This document shows positions 33,474-37,541 of a DNA stretch of 37,541 nt, in pieces. Location: contig JAXHVQ010000051.1 in NCBI GenBank assembly GCA_034189065.1, forward strand, positions 1 to 37,541, given 5' to 3'. The notes under the pieces were generated by a model. The model was not told the DNA's origin, searched no databases, and saw nothing but the letters and a program-made list of their open reading frames with translations. Position 1 is the first letter of the stretch. The number at the start of each line of letters is the position of its first letter. The DNA comes from FACHB-1406 sp034189065. GTDB taxonomy: Bacteria; Cyanobacteriota; Cyanobacteriia; Cyanobacteriales; Spirulinaceae. The translations under genes and the position numbers were made by a program.

Positions 33474-33715
33474 TTAACCTACGAAAATTCCTCTTGAATA
33501 AAGTGTGCGATGAGGGGCATACGCCGAGGAAAGCGATCGCCACTTCTTTTCCCCCTTGACATTCAAGACAATCGCTACAACTACAACCCGTCCCCGTAAC
33601 TGAGTCAACCATTCCATGAGTCTCGTTCCTGGTTAACGTACTTTGTGGCATCAACTCCTTTCCAAACTTCTTTGCCTAACCCCCGCAACTCCAGGATACT
33701 GCTGAGTCTGTGAGA
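33474..33715 (-). pseudogene. Toxin-antitoxin remnant (antitoxin tail, toxin start)
   Basis: One minus-strand frame without a start (33715 to a TGA at 33605) reads SSILELRGLGKEVWKGVDAT and then KYVNQERDSWNG. This is the C-terminal pattern of a type II antitoxin common in cyanobacteria. Overlapping its last codons, an ATG at 33617 opens MEWLTQLRGRVVVVAIVL, resembling the N-terminus of the PIN toxins that follow such antitoxins. The conserved Asp expected after RVV is absent, and the frame ends after 47 residues. The overlap is the usual toxin-antitoxin arrangement. The damage may be connected with the transposase remnant next to it. Recognition is from sequence pattern only. Confidence 0.5.
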
Positions 33716-33851
33716 TTAATTGCCCTGCTTTGAGTTTAAGCGACAAAGGTGTAGGTCGTACCACTTCGAGAGCGGCGAATTGCGATCGCGCGGCAAATTC
33801 GGCCACAATGCTAGTTGGGTCTAAATTTATCCCTTATCCGTCTCATCACCT

Positions 33852-35243
33852 ATGGAAGCGAGAAGAATTGCCGATATTTTACGCAACTGCCAACCCGACG
33901 AGTCTGTCGCCGTTCAAGGGTGGGTGCGCACGAAGCGCGAACTCAAAGGATTTGCCTTTATGGAAATCAACGATGGTTCCTCAATGGCAAGTCTCCAAGT
34001 CGTTGTCAACAGCGATCTCCCCGACTACGAACAAGTTCTCAAACAAATTACCACCGGAGCCTCAGTAGAAGTAACGGGAACGCTGGTGCCGTCCCAAGGA
34101 AAAGGACAGCGCATCGAACTGCAAGCAGCAACAATCCAAGTATACGGGGAATGCGACGCTGAAACCTACCCGTTGCAGAAAAAGCGGCACTCCTTCGAGT
34201 TCCTGCGCGACATCGGCCACTTGCGATCGCGTACCAACACCCTGGGTGCCGTTTTCCGCGTCCGTAACGCCTGCGCCAACGCCATCCACCAATTTTTCCA
34301 AGAACGGGGTTTCCTGTGGGTTCACACGCCTCTCATCACCGCTAGCGACTGCGAAGGTGCTGGGGAACTCTTCACCGTCACCCATCTCAACCTCAAGCAA
34401 GTCCCTCGCCTGGAAAATGGCGAAGTTGACTACAGCCAAGACTTTTTCGGCAAACCTGCCTATCTCACTGTCAGCGGACAACTCGAAGCCGAAGTAATGG
34501 CAATGGCATTTAAAAACGTCTATACCTTTGGCCCGACGTTTCGCGCCGAAAACTCCAACACCTCCCGCCATCTCGCCGAATTTTGGATGATCGAACCGGA
34601 AATGGCCTTTTGCGATTTAGAAGGGGATATGGAATGGGCCGAAGCGTTTCTTAAATTTGTTTTTAATTCCGTCCTCGATACTTGTCCCGATGACTTAGAA
34701 TTTTTCAACAAACGCATCGACGATACCGTTCTTGCCACGGCGGAAAATATTATTAACAATCAATTCGAGCGCATCAGTTATACCGAAGCCGTCGAAATTC
34801 TAGAAAAAAGCGATCGCGCCTTTGAATTCCCCGTCGAATGGGGTGTCGATTTGCAATCGGAACACGAGCGCTATCTCGCTGAAGAAAAGTTTAGAAAACC
34901 CGTCATCGTTTATAATTATCCCAAAGGAATTAAAGCCTTTTATATGCGCCTCAACGACGACGATAAAACCGTGGCAGCGATAGATGTTCTTGCGCCTAAA
35001 GTCGGCGAAATTATTGGAGGTTCCCAACGGGAAGAACGCCTCAACGTCCTCGAAACGCGCATCCAAGAAGCAGGAATGCCAGTGGAGGAGTTGTGGTGGT
35101 ATATTGAATTGCGGCGTTATGGAACAGTTCCCCACGCTGGGTTTGGTTTGGGATTTGAACGTTTGGTTCAATTTATGACAGGAATGGGCAATATTCGCGA
35201 TGTCATTCCCTTCCCGCGCGCGCCATTGAGTGCGGAGTTTTAG
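33852..35243 (+). CDS. asnS: Asparaginyl-tRNA synthetase
   Basis: This enzyme charges tRNA-Asn. The 463 residues follow the class IIb plan. An N-terminal OB-fold recognises the anticodon (about 18-110, VAVQGWVRTKRELKGFAFME). The catalytic domain shows motif 2 TFRAENSNTSRHLAEFWMIEPE (split here: FRAENSNTSRHLAEFWM), and motif 3 is GFGLGFERLVQFMTG. NIRDVIPFPRAP closes the active site. The sequence HTPLITASDCEGAGELF before the insert is the asparaginyl type, distinguishing it from aspartyl enzymes. A canonical ATG start is used. The 200 bp upstream contain the toxin-antitoxin remnant on the opposite strand. Confidence 0.95.
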   Translation: MEARRIADILRNCQPDESVAVQGWVRTKRELKGFAFMEINDGSSMASLQVVVNSDLPDYEQVLKQITTGASVEVTGTLVPSQGKGQRIELQAATIQVYGECDAETYPLQKKRHSFEFLRDIGHLRSRTNTLGAVFRVRNACANAIHQFFQERGFLWVHTPLITASDCEGAGELFTVTHLNLKQVPRLENGEVDYSQDFFGKPAYLTVSGQLEAEVMAMAFKNVYTFGPTFRAENSNTSRHLAEFWMIEPEMAFCDLEGDMEWAEAFLKFVFNSVLDTCPDDLEFFNKRIDDTVLATAENIINNQFERISYTEAVEILEKSDRAFEFPVEWGVDLQSEHERYLAEEKFRKPVIVYNYPKGIKAFYMRLNDDDKTVAAIDVLAPKVGEIIGGSQREERLNVLETRIQEAGMPVEELWWYIELRRYGTVPHAGFGLGFERLVQFMTGMGNIRDVIPFPRAPLSAEF

Positions 35244-35244
35244 G

Positions 35245-35290
35245 GGTTAGGTGTTGGGTTTTAGGTTTTAGGTTCTAGGTTTTTAGGTTT
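35245..35290. repeat. GGTTTTA-type tandem repeat after asnS
   Basis: Degenerate copies of ggttttag/ggttctag follow directly after the asnS stop. Simple repeat, no assigned role. Confidence 0.6.
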
Positions 35291-35339
35291 AAAAAATTCT
35301 AAGCTGCTGTGCATTTTAAAGAGCGGAATTCACTTGGTG

Positions 35340-35413
35340 CCTTCTGCCTTCTGCCTTCTGCCCTCTGCCTTCTGCCTTCTGCCTTCTGCCTTCTGCCCTC
35401 TGCCCTCTGCCTT
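35340..35413. repeat. CTTCTGC heptamer array
   Basis: About ten copies of cttctgc/cctctgc sit between asnS and the permease gene. The array is open in the permease frame (it would read LLPSALCLLPSA), which artificially lengthens the frame upstream; I do not regard it as coding. The same heptamer occurs at 15194-15232. Confidence 0.85.
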
Positions 35414-35479
35414 TCGGAGAATTGTACGACCTTTTTGTTTCAACCCTTGCACCTATCCTTCTCAAATCTTGAATGGCCA

Positions 35480-36343
35480 ATGATAACTCGCACTATTTCA
35501 ACTTTCCGCCGCCCCACTCTTTCTACCCAGTTGACCTTCATTGGACTGGTTATTACCTTATTATTCATTTTTATCGCCCTTTTTGCGCCGGTATTTCAAG
35601 CATGGGGATGGTTGCAAGACCCCACAGCATCCTTAATTAATCCTATCAATGAACCCCCCGGCGCAGAACATTGGTTCGGCACCTCCAGACAGGGCTACGA
35701 TGTCTTCTCTAGGACGCTGTACGGGGCGCAGGCGGCGTTGAAAGTGGTGTTGTTGGCAACTACCTTGTCCCTCCTCATTGGCGTACCTCTGGGACTCATT
35801 GGCGGCTATCTCGGCGGGACGCTGGATAAGGTGTTGCTGTTTGTGATGGATGCGGTGTATGCCTTTCCCAGACTGCTATTGGCCATGACGTTAGCCTTTG
35901 TTGTCGGGCGGGGAATTTTGAACGCCGCGATCGCGGTCAGCGTCTCGTTCATTCCCCAATATTACCGCGTCGTGCGCAACCAAACCACCAGCGTCAAAAC
36001 CGAAATGTTTATCGAAGCGGCAAAGGCCCTCGGCGCATCTCCCAAGCACGTTCTTTCGCGCTATTTGTTTCTCAATGTCGTTCAAAGCATTCCCGTTCTA
36101 TTTACCCTGAATACGGCGAATGCTATTTTTATCCTGGGCGGTTTGGGATTTTTGGGGTTGGGACTGCCCGAAGAAACCCCCGAATGGGGACACGATTTGA
36201 AATTGGCTTTAGATGCTTTGCCTACAGGCGTGTGGTGGACGACGCTGTTTCCGGGGTTGGCGATGACCTTGATGGTAGTAGGATTGTCGCTATTGGGAGA
36301 AGGATTGAGCGAATGGTTGAATCCGCGATCGCGTTCTGAATAA
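35480..36343 (+). CDS. OppC/DppC-type ABC transporter permease
   Basis: This encodes 287 residues from the ATG at 35480 (MITRTISTFRRPTLSTQL). It has the six-helix plan of peptide/nickel transporter permeases. The first span is IGLVITLLFIFIALFAPVF, then a periplasmic loop with the family-typical EHWFGTSRQGYDVFSRTLYG. The cytoplasmic EAA motif (EAAKALGASPKHVLSRY, residues 179-195) contacts the ATPase. The last part GGLGFLGLGLPEETPEWG is also typical of OppC. It would pair with an OppB-type permease, ATPases and a binding protein. None of these is adjacent, so the subunits are encoded elsewhere. Substrate is probably oligopeptides, but could be nickel or glutathione. Confidence 0.9.
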   Translation: MITRTISTFRRPTLSTQLTFIGLVITLLFIFIALFAPVFQAWGWLQDPTASLINPINEPPGAEHWFGTSRQGYDVFSRTLYGAQAALKVVLLATTLSLLIGVPLGLIGGYLGGTLDKVLLFVMDAVYAFPRLLLAMTLAFVVGRGILNAAIAVSVSFIPQYYRVVRNQTTSVKTEMFIEAAKALGASPKHVLSRYLFLNVVQSIPVLFTLNTANAIFILGGLGFLGLGLPEETPEWGHDLKLALDALPTGVWWTTLFPGLAMTLMVVGLSLLGEGLSEWLNPRSRSE

Positions 36344-36423
36344 ACATCTCCATTAATCCAGATTCAACCCCGATAAGACAAAGATTTCAAGTTCATTTCT
36401 GGAGAGACGTAATCGGGACGGGG

Positions 36424-36515
36424 TTATACCAAAAATCCAAAGTCTTGACAGATTTGCTCAATACGGGCTCGGGATTTGGGTTGTTCGCGATCGCCTTTAA
36501 GCTGATGGCTGATGG
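36424..36515 (-). pseudogene. Short coding-like remnant
   Basis: A minus-strand frame reads QLKGDREQPKSRARIEQICQ then DFGFLV and a stop at 36424. The composition is protein-like and contains a HIP1 site, but there is no start codon or recognised family. It may be the tail of a lost gene. The rest of 36344-36593 holds only a GCTGATG repeat near 36498. Confidence 0.2.
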
Positions 36516-36593
36516 CTGAACGCTGAATGCTTACCCTATACTCGATCTGTGTCATCACTTTTGGCAAATGGTATTACCCCGCCCCTTTTTCGA

Positions 36594-36785
36594 TTAAACG
36601 CGATCGCCTCCAGGTGGAGGAGGATCGAACACGACAATCATCGAAGCGGTTGGAATCAACTGCCGGAGGACTTTTAAGTGGCCTTCTGCGTCAGACCAAC
36701 TGCGAAATCGACCCACCACAATCCGCTGCAAGTTGGGCAGCAGCCGCACAATAATCCAAGGATGCAGGCGCTCTCGATACGTCAT
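36594..36785 (-). CDS. Small conserved protein of unknown function
   Basis: This encodes 63 residues from the ATG at 36785, chosen because AAGGAG lies 11 nt upstream; an upstream ATG at 36809 would include that site in the coding sequence. The protein reads MTYRERLHPWIIVRLLPNLQ, then RIVVGRFRSWSDAEGHLKVLRQL-like residues, and ends in a proline-rich tail (VVFDPPPPGG). It looks like one small alpha/beta domain with a helix of the type found in SPOR-like or phage-tail-like folds, but I cannot assign a family. It has been seen by me as a cyanobacterial conserved small protein. It is divergent from the RHH region. Confidence 0.6.
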   Translation of the reverse strand: MTYRERLHPWIIVRLLPNLQRIVVGRFRSWSDAEGHLKVLRQLIPTASMIVVFDPPPPGGDRV

Positions 36786-36926
36786 AATAGAGTTATCTCC
36801 TTTTTTCATGGGGAGTCAAAGCCAGTCCTATGCTTTTCCAGGGCGAGGGGCTGGTTTTTGACGTTGATTATTAGTTGAAATATATCACAAAAAATGGCTG
36901 CATATTATAGCATATTTTTGCTCTTT

Positions 36927-36970
36927 TTAGCTACAAATTATCGAGCGATTTGTAGCTAATTTGTAGCTAA
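36927..36970. promoter_or_regulatory. Phased 11-bp operator-like repeats
   Basis: TTTGTAGCTAA occurs twice head to tail (36949-36959, 36960-36970). Its exact reverse complement lies at 36927-36937. The spacer is also 11 bp, so all three half-sites fall on one 11-bp register, about one helical turn each. The block lies between the small gene at 36594 and the RHH frame at 37036. Such arrays are typical binding sites for ribbon-helix-helix or iteron-binding proteins. Confidence 0.6.
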
Positions 36971-37035
36971 TCTGGTGCTGGCGCGCGATCGCGGAGTCCG
37001 ACCTGTATATTGAAAGAGATACTCAGTATTGTTAA

Positions 37036-37227
37036 ACGACCGCGAGCCGACGCTGCCAAATTACGCTTCCCGATTACGTCTATGAAGGACTCGAACGCTG
37101 GGCTGACAAACAGGGCAGACCCATTGCCAATCTTGCGTCCTTCCTAATCGAAGTCGCTATACTAGAGGCCCAAAAAAGAGGAGAATTACCGCCCGATCCC
37201 GAACAGCCAAGAAAGGGAAGAATATAA
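37036..37227 (+). pseudogene. CopG-like ribbon-helix-helix protein, 5' end damaged
   Basis: The frame reads RRCQITLPDYVYEGLERWAD, then KQGRPIANLASFLIEVAILE and AQKRGELPPDPE to a TAA. This is the ribbon strand plus two helices of a CopG-like DNA-binding protein, a family widespread in cyanobacteria. No ATG, GTG or TTG lies in frame after an in-frame TAA at 37033. A +1 frame just upstream (TTG near 37010, KEILSIVKRPRA) could be the original N-terminus, so a frameshift near 37045 is likely, unless it is a sequencing error. If functional, the protein might bind the 11-bp repeats upstream. Confidence 0.6.
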
Positions 37228-37278
37228 AAAGTTTAGGTTGAGCGAATCGTTAAAATCCGCGATCGCGCAACTCAGGAG

Positions 37279-37304
37279 TTTGAACGGAACTTCCCCCGTT
37301 CAAA
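37279..37304 (+). terminator. 9-bp hairpin downstream of the RHH gene
   Basis: TTTGAACGG (37279-37287) pairs perfectly with CCGTTCAAA (37296-37304) around an 8-base loop. It lies 52 bp after the RHH stop. No T-run follows, so a terminator role is uncertain. Confidence 0.4.
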
Positions 37305-37380
37305 TGGACTAAAATGTGTCTAAAAACCTTGTCTGACATAGCAGACAGCGATCGGTGTCCGAATAGAGGATTTAGACCCA

Positions 37381-37412
37381 ATTATTCATTATTCATTATT
37401 CATTATTCATTA
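37381..37412. repeat. ATTATTC heptamer repeat
   Basis: Four and a half copies of attattc in a row. The remaining sequence to the window edge (37413-37541) holds no feature I can assign. A minus-strand frame is open from the edge to about 37400 but ends inside this repeat and shows no known motif. Confidence 0.75.
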
Positions 37413-37541
37413 ATAAAAACGGCTCTTCAGTAGTTAGTATGCAAAAAGAATAGCGATTGGGCATTTTAAGACAAGCAAAATGCTCGAATTTATCAAGAGA
37501 ACCCTTTGAGGGATTGACTTTTAAACCCGATTGATGTTGAG

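Noticed and set aside
33460..33651. 63-codon Cys-rich frame (TGCSCSDCLECQGGKE) with AAAGGAG just upstream
   Set aside because: The apparent ribosome-binding site is made by the antitoxin-like codons of another frame, its spacing to the ATG is only 3 nt, and the same DNA reads as a toxin-antitoxin overlap. Kept only as an alternative.
33652..33836. Minus-strand frame reading VAEFAARSQFAALEVV and beyond
   Set aside because: Protein-like for about 50 codons, but it starts only at a GTG without ribosome-binding site and overlaps the better antitoxin-tail frame; I cannot assign it.
35309..35479. 57-residue N-terminal extension of the OppC permease
   Set aside because: It is the translation of the CTTCTGC heptamer array; the permease begins at the ATG at 35480.

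Overview
The window looks like chromosomal DNA of a cyanobacterium. The octamer GCGATCGC (HIP1) occurs dozens of times, for example near 653, 1616, 1664, 2559, 5395 and 8817. The gene set also fits: an FdC2-type ferredoxin, an apocarotenoid-oxygenase-like enzyme, a large WD40-STAND protein with the cyanobacterial C-terminal tail, and heptamer tandem repeats between genes. I cannot name the species. Overall this is housekeeping sequence with patches of accessory DNA and several decayed genes.

Layout. 0.1-2 kb: an alpha/beta-hydrolase remnant, an exported protein gene, pyrF and a 50-residue membrane protein gene. 2.2-8.6 kb: an RTX lipase with a tandem-repeat N-terminus, an EcsC-like protein and, divergent from it, a 1193-residue STAND NTPase with 14 WD40 repeats. 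8.7-9.5 kb: a vapBC locus whose toxin gene is split by a 121-bp MITE. 9.5-18.7 kb: a methyltransferase, tyrS, a class A penicillin-binding protein, a DUF6391-type protein, a TpsB outer-membrane transporter and a SUMF1-domain protein. 19.3-23.1 kb: a four-gene minus-strand cluster. 23.4-32.5 kb: cysQ, an ABC exporter pair with a second, identical MITE between its two genes, a peptidoglycan-binding protein, cytidine deaminase, a glycosyltransferase, a carotenoid oxygenase, a degenerate thermonuclease-like lipoprotein and FdC2. 32.7-37.5 kb: tRNA-Ser(GGA), an ISAs1-like transposase remnant, a toxin-antitoxin remnant, asnS, an OppC-type permease, and a probably frameshifted ribbon-helix-helix gene beside phased 11-bp repeats.

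The most interesting region is 19.3-23.1 kb. It holds a PhyH-type 2-oxoglutarate dioxygenase, a permuted papain-fold (YiiX/LRAT-like) hydrolase, BtaA and BtaB. BtaA and BtaB together make the phosphorus-free betaine lipid DGTS from diacylglycerol and S-adenosylmethionine. DGTS is not one of the classical cyanobacterial lipids (MGDG, DGDG, SQDG, PG). The hydrolase gene overlaps btaA, and the block is nearly free of HIP1 sites, so it looks acquired. The dioxygenase and hydrolase could be new tailoring or acyl-remodelling steps for the betaine lipid.

The two MITE copies are the clearest mobile-DNA result. They are identical over 121 bp, lie in opposite orientations about 17 kb apart, and each is flanked by a 3-bp TAA duplication. 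One has removed the C-terminal catalytic half of a VapC toxin. The reading frame is restored exactly if the element and one duplication are taken out.
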